Below, piece by piece: positions 9,584 to 17,667 of a stretch of DNA of 64,000 nucleotides. Location: the NCBI RefSeq assembly GCF_028595285.1, contig NZ_JAQQXQ010000001.1, positions 146,308 to 210,307 on the forward strand, in the 5' to 3' direction. A program made the position numbers and the translations under genes. The DNA comes from Erythrobacter fulvus (GTDB lineage: Bacteria; Pseudomonadota; Alphaproteobacteria; Sphingomonadales; Sphingomonadaceae). Numbering within the stretch: position 1 is the stretch's first letter; each line of letters starts with the position of its first letter. The notes under the pieces were generated by a model that was not told the origin of the DNA, ran no database searches, and worked only from the letters and a program-made list of their open reading frames with translations.

Positions 9584-10456
9584 TCAGTCTTTGGGCTGGT
9601 AGGTCTGCTCTTCGCCCGGGAAAGCGCGGCTGCGCACTTCCTTGGCATAGTGCGCAACGGTGCGGTCGATCACCCCGGCAATGTCCTCGTACCGCTTCAC
9701 GAAGCGGGGCACGCGTTCGAACATCCCGAGCATGTCCTCGGTCACCAGCACCTGACCGTCGCATTGCGCCGAAGCACCGATCCCGATGGTGGGGCAGGAT
9801 ACCGCCTGCGTTGCGGCGATGGCGATGGGTTCGACGACGCCTTCGATGACGATCGCGAAGGCACCAGCCTCATCAAGCGCCTTGGCGTCGGACACGATCT
9901 TTTCCGCTTCCGCGTCGGAGCGTCCGCGCGCACCATAGCCGCCCAGCACGTTGACCGCCTGCGGCGTGAGGCCGACATGGCCCATCACCGGGATCCCGCG
10001 GCTGTTGAGGAATTCGATCGTCGGCGCCATCGCCGCGCCGCCTTCAAGCTTCACGGCCGCCGCACCCGTTTGCTTCAGAAGATAGGCCGCGCTTTCGAAG
10101 GCCTGCTGCGGCGATGCTTCGTAGGAGCCGAAAGGCATGTCGACCACAACCACCGAGTGATAGGAACCACGCACCACCGCCGCGCCGTGATTGGCCATCA
10201 TCTCCAGGGTCACCGGAATGGTCGAAGGCAGGCCATAGATGACCTGACCGAGCGAATCACCCACCAGCAGCAGATCACAATGCGCATCGAGCAGTTGCGC
10301 CTGACGGGCGGTATAGGCGGTGAGCATCACCAGCGGTTCGGTTGTGACGCCGTCCTGTTTGCGGGCACGGATGCGCGGCACAGTCAGGCGACGCATAGGC
10401 TGCGGGGTGGGATTGGCCCGGCTGGTGCTGGTGTCGAGCTGGAAAGTGGTGGACAT
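9584..10456 (-). CDS. panB: 3-methyl-2-oxobutanoate hydroxymethyltransferase
   Basis: A 290-residue TIM-barrel enzyme of pantothenate synthesis that transfers a hydroxymethyl group from methylene-tetrahydrofolate to 2-oxoisovalerate. Diagnostic segments: [27 protein letters not shown] (metal-binding Asp), [28 protein letters not shown] and IGIGAS. The start is the ATG of MSTTFQLD, preceded by AAAGGCGG; the longer frame begins inside the promoter region of the divergent transporter gene. 2-Oxoisovalerate is also the substrate of LeuA, encoded in this window. Confidence 0.96.
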   Translation of the reverse strand: MSTTFQLDTSTSRANPTPQPMRRLTVPRIRARKQDGVTTEPLVMLTAYTARQAQLLDAHCDLLLVGDSLGQVIYGLPSTIPVTLEMMANHGAAVVRGSYHSVVVVDMPFGSYEASPQQAFESAAYLLKQTGAAAVKLEGGAAMAPTIEFLNSRGIPVMGHVGLTPQAVNVLGGYGARGRSDAEAEKIVSDAKALDEAGAFAIVIEGVVEPIAIAATQAVSCPTIGIGASAQCDGQVLVTEDMLGMFERVPRFVKRYEDIAGVIDRTVAHYAKEVRSRAFPGEEQTYQPKD

Positions 10457-10528
10457 GACGCCGCCTTTAGCGTTCGTGCGTGAAGAACGCAAAACCTCCC
10501 CCTTGGCGCGGCCCTCGAAACATTGCAC

Positions 10529-10579
10529 ACAGGCGACAAATGCGCTGACGCGTCGCGACGCGTCCGGGACAGGCGACAA
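10529..10579. promoter_or_regulatory. intergenic palindrome flanked by direct repeats between panB and the NSS transporter
   Basis: GACGCGTCGCGACGCGTC (10547-10564) is a perfect 18-bp palindrome. Two identical 11-mers, ACAGGCGACAA, flank it at 10529-10539 and 10569-10579 (40 bases apart, about four helical turns). The element sits in the 138-base divergent gap, so it could control panB, the transporter or both. No -10/-35 pair is clear. The binding factor is unknown. Confidence 0.5.
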
Positions 10580-10594
10580 GAGGGCTTTTCAATA

Positions 10595-11998
10595 ATGGTA
10601 GCGACTTCGGGAACACCGCGCGACGGCTGGTCATCGCGCACGGCTTTCGTGCTGGCGGCAATTGGTTCGGCGGTCGGGCTGGGCAACCTTGTGCGCTTTC
10701 CGGCAGAGGCCGGGGCCAATGGCGGCGGGGCCTTTGTTCTGTTCTATATCCTGTGCATTGTCCTGATCGGCCTGCCGGTGCTCTTGTGCGAAACCCTTAT
10801 CGGGCGGCACGGACAGGCCGCCGCCCCAGAAAGTTACCGCAAGCTTGCGGTGGAATCGGGCGCGTCCAAGGTGTGGGAACTGGTTGCCTCGCTGGGCGTG
10901 TTCTCGGCTTTTCTTGTGCTCAGCTTCTACTGCGTTCTGGGCGGTTGGGTGCTCTATTACATCGGGACCTTCGCCGCCGATCTGGTAGCGACCGGCGTGA
11001 CGGGTCCGGCGTTCGACGGTGTTCCTGTCGAAGAGGTCGAGGCGCTGTTTCCCGCAATGATCGGTGACGGGATGATCACCAGCATGCTCGATCTGCTGTT
11101 CCTCGGCATCACGCTGGTGTTTGTGGCGCGCGGGGTTTCGGGCGGGATCGAGAAGGTTGCGGTCTATCTGATGCCGACCTTCTTCGTGCTTCTGCTGGGG
11201 ATCACCGTCTACGGTTTCTTCGGCGGAGCGATGGAGCAGACCTTCAGTTACCTCTTCACCTTCGAACCCGAAAAGCTCACGCCCGAAGTGATGCTGGCCG
11301 CAGTCGGGCAGGCGTTCTTCTCGCTCTCGCTCGGGGTGGCGGGGATGGTGACTTACGGTGCCTATGTCGGACGTGACGTCAATCTGGCGGGGACTTCGGT
11401 GATCATCGCGGGGGCCGATACGGCCGTGGCGCTGATCGCGGGGCTGTGTATTTTCCCGATTGTGTTCGCTGCGGGTCTTGCGCCCAATGGCGGGCTTGGC
11501 CTGATGTTCCAGACGCTGCCGCACGCGTTCCAGGAAATCCCGTTCGGATCGCTGATCGGGCTGGCCTTCTTCGTCATGGTGGCTTTTGCCGCGCTCACCA
11601 GTTCGGTCGCGCTGATGGAAGTGCCGACCGCGTGGGTGATCGATCGCTTCAACTTGCGCCGTGGTGCGGCCGCCGTGTTGGTGACGCTCGGGGCGGCGGT
11701 GCTGGGCGTGCTTTCGGCGCTTTCGACCGGTGCGTTGGCGGATTTCCATCCGCTCGGCTTCATTCCGCTGTTCGAAGGCATGGGCACCCTCGACGCGCTC
11801 GACGGGCTGACCAGCAAGCTGACTATGCCGATTGCCGCGTTGCTGACCTGCATCTTCGTCGGCTGGATTGCCGACCGGCGGCTGGTCGATAGCGAGAACG
11901 GTCTTTCAGGCGGCACCCATCTGCTCTGGCGCTTTCTCGTTCGCTTTGCCTGTCCGTTGGCGCTGGCGGCGATCATGGTGTTCGGCCTCATCGGCTGA
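10595..11998 (+). CDS. sodium-dependent transporter, NSS (SNF) family
   Basis: A 467-residue LeuT-fold transporter with 11-12 hydrophobic helices. TM1 contains the signature GSAVGLGNLVRFP, whose backbone binds substrate and sodium, and the TM6-TM8 regions follow (FSLSLGVAGMVTYGAYV, FAALTSSVALMEVP). The start is the ATG of MVATSGTPRDGW; 24 further upstream codons would be open but run through the palindrome-containing gap. Bacterial members import amino acids; the exact substrate cannot be read from sequence. It is divergent from panB. Confidence 0.92.
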   Translation: MVATSGTPRDGWSSRTAFVLAAIGSAVGLGNLVRFPAEAGANGGGAFVLFYILCIVLIGLPVLLCETLIGRHGQAAAPESYRKLAVESGASKVWELVASLGVFSAFLVLSFYCVLGGWVLYYIGTFAADLVATGVTGPAFDGVPVEEVEALFPAMIGDGMITSMLDLLFLGITLVFVARGVSGGIEKVAVYLMPTFFVLLLGITVYGFFGGAMEQTFSYLFTFEPEKLTPEVMLAAVGQAFFSLSLGVAGMVTYGAYVGRDVNLAGTSVIIAGADTAVALIAGLCIFPIVFAAGLAPNGGLGLMFQTLPHAFQEIPFGSLIGLAFFVMVAFAALTSSVALMEVPTAWVIDRFNLRRGAAAVLVTLGAAVLGVLSALSTGALADFHPLGFIPLFEGMGTLDALDGLTSKLTMPIAALLTCIFVGWIADRRLVDSENGLSGGTHLLWRFLVRFACPLALAAIMVFGLIG

Positions 11999-12060
11999 CC
12001 CGCTGCGCGGGGCGAAGACTGCGGGGCCTGCGGGGGCGTTGCAATCGCACGCCCGATATG

Positions 12061-12075
12061 GAACATAATAGGAAC
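12061..12075 (+). promoter_or_regulatory. LexA box upstream of imuA
   Basis: GAACATAATAGGAAC matches the alphaproteobacterial SOS operator GAAC-N7-GAAC exactly (half-sites 12061-12064 and 12072-12075). It lies 38 bases before the imuA ATG. A second box of the same form precedes the radical SAM gene. A hairpin, GGACTC-TCCG-GAGTCC, follows at 12081-12096 in the probable 5' leader. Confidence 0.85.
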
Positions 12076-12113
12076 GAAATGGACTCTCCGGAGTCCTGCA
12101 AGCGAGTCGTTCC

Positions 12114-12905
12114 ATGTCCGAAGTCCCTCTCACCATCCCCGCACCTGCGCCTGTCGCCTTGCATCGCGCTGCGATCTCGCGCGGCTTTTCCGTGCCGCGG
12201 CGGGATATGCGCTGGCGGCCGGGGCTGGGTTTGCAACCGATGCACTCCGAAATCTTCGCCCGCTCGCATGAAGCCAGCGGGGCGGGCTTGGCGCTGGCTC
12301 TGGCGCGTGACGCCTTGACGTCATCGGCCGGCGACAAGGCAGGGGCGGAAGATACGCGTCAGGTCCTGTGGGTGCAGGACCGTGCGGCGATGCGGCTGGG
12401 CGGGCGGCCCTGCGTGCAGGGATTGCCGCCCGATGTGCGTCACCGCCTGATCCATGTCGCGGCGAACACGCCCGAGGATGCGCTTTTCGCACTGGAGGAG
12501 GGGCTGCGCTGCCGCGATCTAGCCTGTGTAATAGGCGAGATCGCAGGCAATCCGCGCGCGCTGACCTTCACCGCCTCGCGCCGGTTGAGTCTTGCGGCAG
12601 AGCGGCACGGGATCGCCCTGTGGCTGGTGCGGATCGATGCCGAGCCCGATCTCAGTTCGGCCCGTATGCGCTGGCGGGTGCGCGCCGCAGCCTCGCCGCG
12701 CCCGCGCTGGAATCCTGCCGCACCCGGCCATGCCGCCTGGCATGCCGAATTGTTCCGCGCCCGTGCCCACCCGCCGGGTGAATGGATATTGAGCGATGCC
12801 GATGGAACATTGCGCCACGCCCTTGCCGCCGATGAAGCGCCGGATCCTCGCGATCTGGTTCGCCCGACTGTCGGTCGATCGCTGGCGGCTCGCGCTCGCG
12901 CCTGA
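12114..12905 (+). CDS. imuA: ImuA, SOS mutasome accessory protein
   Basis: A 263-residue RecA/SulA-like protein, first gene of the imuA-imuB-dnaE2 mutagenesis cassette. Family-type features are the early LGLQPMHSEIFARSHEASGAGLALALA-like segment (about residues 36-65), VLWVQDRAAMRLGGRP (about 85-100) and a degenerate RecA-like core with LIHVAANTPEDALFALEEGL. ImuA is required with ImuB for induced translesion synthesis. A LexA box lies 38 bases upstream. Its end overlaps the start of imuB by 74 bases, so the two are coupled. Confidence 0.9.
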   Translation: MSEVPLTIPAPAPVALHRAAISRGFSVPRRDMRWRPGLGLQPMHSEIFARSHEASGAGLALALARDALTSSAGDKAGAEDTRQVLWVQDRAAMRLGGRPCVQGLPPDVRHRLIHVAANTPEDALFALEEGLRCRDLACVIGEIAGNPRALTFTASRRLSLAAERHGIALWLVRIDAEPDLSSARMRWRVRAAASPRPRWNPAAPGHAAWHAELFRARAHPPGEWILSDADGTLRHALAADEAPDPRDLVRPTVGRSLAARARA

Positions 12906-14418
12906 GCAGCGCGACGTCGCAGATAAAGCGCCCACCGCGCTGATCGCCGAGACAGCGCACGGCCCGCGCATTGCCGCAGCCAATCAGGCTGGGCTGGCCG
13001 CCGGTGCGCGACCGGGGATGCTGCTGGCCGATGCCCGCGCGCTGTGCCCGCAACTGGCTACCGCGCCGTCCGACCCGGCAGGCGATCTTGCCGCGCTGGA
13101 AAAGCTCGCCTTGTGGGCGCAGCGCTGGGGGCCGTGGAGCGCCCTTGATCCGCCCGATGGCGTGCTGGTCGACGTGACCGGCGTCGCCCACCTGTTCGGC
13201 GGCGAGCAGGCCTTGCTGGCCGATGTCGCCCGCGCCTTTGCCCGGCGCGGCCTGACGGTGCGCGCGGCGCTGGCATCCACTGCGGGCGCGGCCTGGGCGC
13301 TCGCCCATTACGGTCTGCCTGCCGCCATCCTTGCCCCACAAGACGATCCGCTGCGCCTGCTCGGCGGGCTGCCGGTGGCGGCCTTGCGGCTTGACGACGA
13401 TGTGCTCGCGGTGCTGCGGCGGTTGGGGATCAAGCGTCTCGGCGAACTTGCCGGGGTAAGCGGTTCGGCCGATGATCCGGCAGGCGAGGCTGCCGCGCGC
13501 GATGCGCTGCGCCGCCGGTTCCGCAACCGCCGCTCGCCCGCCGCCAACCCGCTACTGCGGCTCGACCAGCTGCTTGGCCGCGTGCCCGAACCGCTGCTGC
13601 CGGTGATCGCCCAGGCAATCCCAATGGTGCAGCGCCGCCTGATGGAACCGATCCGCCATCGCAGCCTGCTCGATCGGGTGGTGGAAGACCTTGCGTTCGA
13701 CATGGTGCGCACGCTGGAGGCGCGGGGTGAGGGGGCGCGGCGGCTCGAACTGGCGCTGTGGCGAGTTGATGGAGAGGTGCTGTGGCGTCGGATCGAGCTT
13801 GCCGCCGCGACCCGTGAGGTCACCCATATGCTGCGCCTGTTCGCCGCACGGCTTGATGATGTGGAGGCCGGGTTCGGGATCGAGATGGTGCAGTTGCGCG
13901 CCAGCTGGAGCGAGCCACTGGCATTGTCGCAAGCCGATCTCGATGCTGCGGCGGAACGTCACGGCACCTCATTGGCCGCCTGCATCGACCGGCTCGCCGT
14001 GCGGCTTGGTAGCGGGGCTGTCACCCGCCCGGTCCCGCGTGCCAGCCACATTCCCGAACGTGCGCAGGGCTGGCAACCGCCGCTTGATCCGGTCGCGCCG
14101 GTGCAGGGCTCGCTCGCCTTCCATGCCCGACCGCTGAAACTGCTGGACCGGCCCGAACCGATTGCGGTGCTCTATGCCTCGCCCGATGGCTATCCCCAGC
14201 GCTTCCGCTGGCGCGGAGCGGTGCGCGAGGTGGTGCGGGTGGACGGGCCGGAGCGGATATCTCCCGAATGGTGGCGCGAACGTTCCAGCGTGCGGTTGCG
14301 CGACTATTACCGGATCGAAGATGCCGCCGGCGGGCGTTACTGGATCTATCGTCAGGGCATCGCTGGCGATGGACGGGGCGGGGTCCCCGACTGGTTTCTG
14401 CAAGGCCTGTTCGCGTGA
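12832..14418 (+). CDS. imuB: ImuB, catalytically inactive Y-family polymerase-like protein
   Basis: A 528-residue DinB-like protein that lacks the Y-family catalytic acidic motif: the N-terminus reads MKRRILAIWFARLSVDRW where active enzymes carry an Asp-rich DMDAFFA-type motif. Helix-hairpin and little-finger regions follow (LRRLGIKRLGELA, about 198-210). A QxxLxF sliding-clamp motif, QGSLAF, is seen at about residue 425. In the mutasome, ImuB bridges the clamp to DnaE2. I chose the ATG at 12832 because it gives the usual family N-terminus; an ATG at 12796 would add 12 residues. Confidence 0.9.
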   Translation: MKRRILAIWFARLSVDRWRLALAPEQRDVADKAPTALIAETAHGPRIAAANQAGLAAGARPGMLLADARALCPQLATAPSDPAGDLAALEKLALWAQRWGPWSALDPPDGVLVDVTGVAHLFGGEQALLADVARAFARRGLTVRAALASTAGAAWALAHYGLPAAILAPQDDPLRLLGGLPVAALRLDDDVLAVLRRLGIKRLGELAGVSGSADDPAGEAAARDALRRRFRNRRSPAANPLLRLDQLLGRVPEPLLPVIAQAIPMVQRRLMEPIRHRSLLDRVVEDLAFDMVRTLEARGEGARRLELALWRVDGEVLWRRIELAAATREVTHMLRLFAARLDDVEAGFGIEMVQLRASWSEPLALSQADLDAAAERHGTSLAACIDRLAVRLGSGAVTRPVPRASHIPERAQGWQPPLDPVAPVQGSLAFHARPLKLLDRPEPIAVLYASPDGYPQRFRWRGAVREVVRVDGPERISPEWWRERSSVRLRDYYRIEDAAGGRYWIYRQGIAGDGRGGVPDWFLQGLFA

Positions 14419-14474
14419 TCTGCCTTTACCAGTCTGATTAGGCTTTATTTACGGCTCTGTGCGAAAGTCTCGTC

Positions 14475-14807
14475 ATGAACCTTGATTCGATCCCTCGCTC
14501 CTCGGAGCGTCGTTCCCTCAGCCTGATGGTGAAGAGCAGGGTGCGTTCGCGCGTCGTGTTCGTCGATCTGCTCGACATCTCCGAGGGCGGTTGCAAGATC
14601 CGCGGCAAGTCGGGCTTTGCAGGCATCGGCGACCGGGTGACGATGAAGGTCGCCGGAATCAACGCGCCGCTCGGCACGATTGCCTGGATTGACGGGCAAG
14701 TCGCCGGGGTTGCTTTTGAAGGGATGATGCATCCCGCGGTGCTCGATCACCTGTGTGCCCAAGGCGTTATCAAACCCGATGAAGCACCGGCCTATCGCGC
14801 TGTCTGA
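14475..14807 (+). CDS. PilZ domain protein
   Basis: A 110-residue single-domain PilZ protein. The c-di-GMP-binding signature is partly visible: an arginine-rich stretch (ERRSLSLMVKSRVRSR, residues 11-26) and LDISEGGCKI (about 33-42), fitting the D/N-x-S-x-x-G box. No other domain is present. It lies in the SOS region, 56 bases after imuB and ahead of the second LexA box, so it may be transcribed with imuA-imuB. A role in linking c-di-GMP to these genes would be speculation. Confidence 0.85.
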   Translation: MNLDSIPRSSERRSLSLMVKSRVRSRVVFVDLLDISEGGCKIRGKSGFAGIGDRVTMKVAGINAPLGTIAWIDGQVAGVAFEGMMHPAVLDHLCAQGVIKPDEAPAYRAV

Positions 14808-14858
14808 AAATAGCGTGCGGCGGGCTTGCAAGCTTTGCATTTGGAACTGCAAGGGTTG

Positions 14859-14873
14859 GAACATATAAGGAAC
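14859..14873 (+). promoter_or_regulatory. LexA box upstream of the DNA-repair radical SAM gene
   Basis: GAACATATAAGGAAC again fits GAAC-N7-GAAC exactly (half-sites 14859-14862 and 14870-14873), ending 18 bases before the ATG at 14892. An operator this close to the start should block the promoter or early elongation. It marks radical SAM-udgX-dnaE2 as a second SOS transcription unit. Confidence 0.87.
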
Positions 14874-14891
14874 ACTTGAAAGGTGTTCCCG

Positions 14892-16130
14892 ATGGTTCAG
14901 CAAACACTCCGCCAAAAGCTCGAAATTCTTGCCGATGCGGCGAAGTACGATGCTTCATGCGCATCATCCGGTACGGCGAAGAAGAACTCGCTGGGCGGGA
15001 AAGGCGTCGGCTCGACCGAGGGGATGGGCATCTGTCACGCCTATGCGCCGGACGGACGCTGCATTTCGCTGCTCAAGATCCTGCTGACGAACCACTGCAT
15101 CTTCGATTGCCATTACTGCATCAACCGCAAAAGCTCGAATGTCGTCCGCGCCCGCTTCACCCCGCAGGAAGTGGTGGACCTCACGCTCAATTTCTATCGC
15201 CGCAACTATATCGAGGGTTTGTTCCTGTCCTCCGGTATCGTGAAGAGCGCTGATCACACGATGGAGCAGCTGGTCGAGGTGGCGCGGATATTGCGCGAGG
15301 AGCATGACTTCCGCGGCTATATCCACCTCAAGACCATTCCCGAGGCGGATGCGGAGATCATCCACCGCGCAGGTCTTTATGCCGACCGGGTCTCGATCAA
15401 TGTCGAACTGCCGACCGACAGCGGGCTGACGCGGCTCGCGCCCGACAAGAACGCAAGCCAGATCGAGGGGGCGATGGGGCGCACCAAGGCGCGGATCGTG
15501 CAGGCAAAGGACGAACGCAAACGTTTCCGCCACGCCCCGCGCTTTGCACCGGCGGGCCAGTCGACCCAGATGATCGTCGGCGCTGACGATGCCAATGACG
15601 CTGCGATCATCGGCAAGGCGAGCCGTCTCTACAACGCCTTCGGCTTGAGACGCGTCTATTACAGCGCCTTCTCGCCGATCCCCGATGCCAGCGCCGTGCT
15701 GCCGCTGAAGCGCCCGCCGCTGCTGCGCGAACACCGGTTGTATCAATCCGACTGGCTGATGCGGTTTTATGGCTTCGCGCCGCAGGAAGTCGCCGACGCG
15801 GCGGAAGCGGATGGCAACCTGCCGCTCGACATCGATCCCAAGATGGCCTGGGCGCTGAAGTTCCGCGAAAGCTTCCCGGTCGATGTGAACCGGGCAGCGA
15901 AGGAACAATTGCTGCGGGTGCCGGGGCTGGGAACCCAGGCGGTCGGGCGCATCCTTGCGGCGCGGCGGCACCGGCGGCTGCGGCTCGACGATGTGGCGCG
16001 TCTGACCGCTTCGATCGCCAAGGTGCGCCCGTTCATCTGCACCATCGACTGGCGCCCGACCTTGCTGACCGACCGCGCCGACCTGCGCCGCCTGCTCGCG
16101 CCGAAGCAGGAACAACTGGAGCTGTTCTGA
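14892..16130 (+). CDS. putative DNA modification/repair radical SAM protein (TIGR03916 type)
   Basis: A 412-residue radical SAM protein. CIFDCHYC (about residues 73-80) is a CxxxCxxC cluster motif, preceded by the family's GICHAYAPDGRCISLLK segment. A helix-hairpin-helix near the C-terminus (LLRVPGLGTQAVGRILAARR, about 338-357) suggests DNA binding. The family is defined by genomic pairing with the UdgX/DUF4130 protein, as here. I chose the ATG at 14892 over the GTG at 14883; GAAAGG lies upstream. Its reaction is unknown; repair or modification of DNA is inferred from context and the HhH domain. Confidence 0.9.
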   Translation: MVQQTLRQKLEILADAAKYDASCASSGTAKKNSLGGKGVGSTEGMGICHAYAPDGRCISLLKILLTNHCIFDCHYCINRKSSNVVRARFTPQEVVDLTLNFYRRNYIEGLFLSSGIVKSADHTMEQLVEVARILREEHDFRGYIHLKTIPEADAEIIHRAGLYADRVSINVELPTDSGLTRLAPDKNASQIEGAMGRTKARIVQAKDERKRFRHAPRFAPAGQSTQMIVGADDANDAAIIGKASRLYNAFGLRRVYYSAFSPIPDASAVLPLKRPPLLREHRLYQSDWLMRFYGFAPQEVADAAEADGNLPLDIDPKMAWALKFRESFPVDVNRAAKEQLLRVPGLGTQAVGRILAARRHRRLRLDDVARLTASIAKVRPFICTIDWRPTLLTDRADLRRLLAPKQEQLELF

Positions 16131-16149
16131 TGGAGAAGAGCGCTTTCAT

Positions 16150-16216
16150 CCGTTCGCCTCGAGCGAAGTCGAGAGGCTTTGGCGCTGGGTGTCTCGACAG
16201 CGCTCGACACGAACGG
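16150..16216. repeat. REP-like inverted repeat between the radical SAM gene and udgX
   Basis: Two 28-base arms (16150-16177 and 16189-16216) are imperfect inverted copies. Each has the core GTTCG-NN-TCGAGCG-NN-GTCGAGA when read on opposite strands, separated by 11 bases. Together they can form a long hairpin in the intercistronic RNA. From memory, similar GTTCG...GTCGAG elements are scattered in sphingomonad genomes. I saw no other full copy in this window. Confidence 0.7.
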
Positions 16217-16224
16217 AGAGGGGC

Positions 16225-17667
16225 ATGACTGCAATGCAGAACGTCTCGCTCGGCTCTCACTACGCGGTGCATCTGCCTGCACCCGACGATTTCGCCTTCT
16301 GGCGCGAGCGGGCGCGGGGGCTGATCCAGTGCGATGTGCCGCCTGACCGGGTGTCGTGGATCGAGCCGGGCGGGACGGGCGATCTGTTCGCCGCCGAATG
16401 CCCGTCTCGCGGCGAGAAACGCCTGCCCGTGCCGCCTGCAGACGCCCCGCCGGTGCGCGTCAGCCGGCGCTTCCTGACCCTCGCCCGCAGCGCTGCACTC
16501 CACACCGATCCGGCGCGTTTCGGGCTGCTCTACCGCGTATTGTGGCGGCTCCAGCGCAACCCGCGCACAATGGAAGACAAAGCCGATCCGGAGGTGCGCC
16601 GGATCGAGGAACTGGCCAAATCGGTGCGCCGCGATGCGCACAAGATGCACGCCTTCGTCCGCTTCCGCGAGGTTCAGGAGGAAGACGGCACGCCCCATTT
16701 CGTCGCCTGGTTCGAACCCGATCACCATATCGTCCGGGCAGAGGCGGGCTTTTTCATGCGCCGTTTCGCCAATATGCGCTGGTCGATCCTGACTCCGCGC
16801 GGAAGCATCCACTGGGATGGCGAGGTGATGCGCGAAGGCCCGTCGGCGAAGGCAGAGGACGCCCCCGGCGGCGATCCGGTAGAGGATCTGTGGCGCTCCT
16901 ACTACGCCTCGATCTTCAATCCGGCGCGACTGAAGGTCTCCGCGATGCTGTCGGAGATGCCGAAGAAATACTGGAAGAACCTGCCCGAAGCCGAGCTCAT
17001 CCCGCAGTTGATCGCAGGCGCACAGGCGCGTGAGGCAGCGATGGTGAAGGCGGGCGCACGCGAGGAACGGGCGCGCCCCGGTTCGCTGGCGGAAATCGCG
17101 CAAGCTATCGCTGCCTGCCGCGATTGCCCGATTGCCGATTGCGGCACCCGCGCCGTTGCGGGCGAGGGGCCACAGCAAGCGGCGCTGATGATCGTCGGCG
17201 AACAGCCGGGGGATCAGGAGGATCTGGCCGGTCGCCCCTTCATCGGCCCGGCGGGGCAATTGCTGGACGAATATCTGACCCGCGCGGGGATCGATCGCAG
17301 CGCCGCCTATCTCACCAACGTGGTCAAGCACTTCAAGTTCACTTGGAAGGGCAAGCATCGCCTGCACCAGTCTCCCGCCGCAAAGGAGATCGATACCTGC
17401 CGCTGGTGGCTCGATGCCGAGCGGGCCATCGTCAAACCCCGCATCGTGCTGGCGCTGGGGGCGAGCGCCGCGCGGGGGATGCTGGGCCGCACGGTCAGCG
17501 TCACTCGCGAACGGGGCAGGGCGATCCGGCTTGATGACGGCGCGGAGCTGCGGGTGACGGTGCACCCGTCCTATCTGTTGCGGTTGGACGGCACGGCCCG
17601 CGAGGAGCAGGCCCGTTTGTTTGCGGCCGACCTGACGGCGGTTCGGGAGCGGCTCAAGGCAGGCTGA
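16225..17667 (+). CDS. UdgX-family uracil-DNA binding protein fused to a DUF4130 domain
   Basis: A 480-residue fusion: an N-terminal DUF4130 (TIGR03915-type) domain (about 1-245) and a C-terminal family-4-like uracil-DNA glycosylase fold (about 265-480). The latter shows GEQPGDQEDLAGRPFIGPAG, the KxRxH loop KHRLH, and HPSYLLRL. In characterised UdgX proteins the loop histidine forms a covalent bond with the abasic sugar, trapping uracil-containing DNA. The start is the ATG of MTAMQNVS, after GGAGAGGGG; the GTG at 16189 lies within the inverted repeat. The stop overlaps the dnaE2 start by one base. Confidence 0.92.
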   Translation: MTAMQNVSLGSHYAVHLPAPDDFAFWRERARGLIQCDVPPDRVSWIEPGGTGDLFAAECPSRGEKRLPVPPADAPPVRVSRRFLTLARSAALHTDPARFGLLYRVLWRLQRNPRTMEDKADPEVRRIEELAKSVRRDAHKMHAFVRFREVQEEDGTPHFVAWFEPDHHIVRAEAGFFMRRFANMRWSILTPRGSIHWDGEVMREGPSAKAEDAPGGDPVEDLWRSYYASIFNPARLKVSAMLSEMPKKYWKNLPEAELIPQLIAGAQAREAAMVKAGAREERARPGSLAEIAQAIAACRDCPIADCGTRAVAGEGPQQAALMIVGEQPGDQEDLAGRPFIGPAGQLLDEYLTRAGIDRSAAYLTNVVKHFKFTWKGKHRLHQSPAAKEIDTCRWWLDAERAIVKPRIVLALGASAARGMLGRTVSVTRERGRAIRLDDGAELRVTVHPSYLLRLDGTAREEQARLFAADLTAVRERLKAG

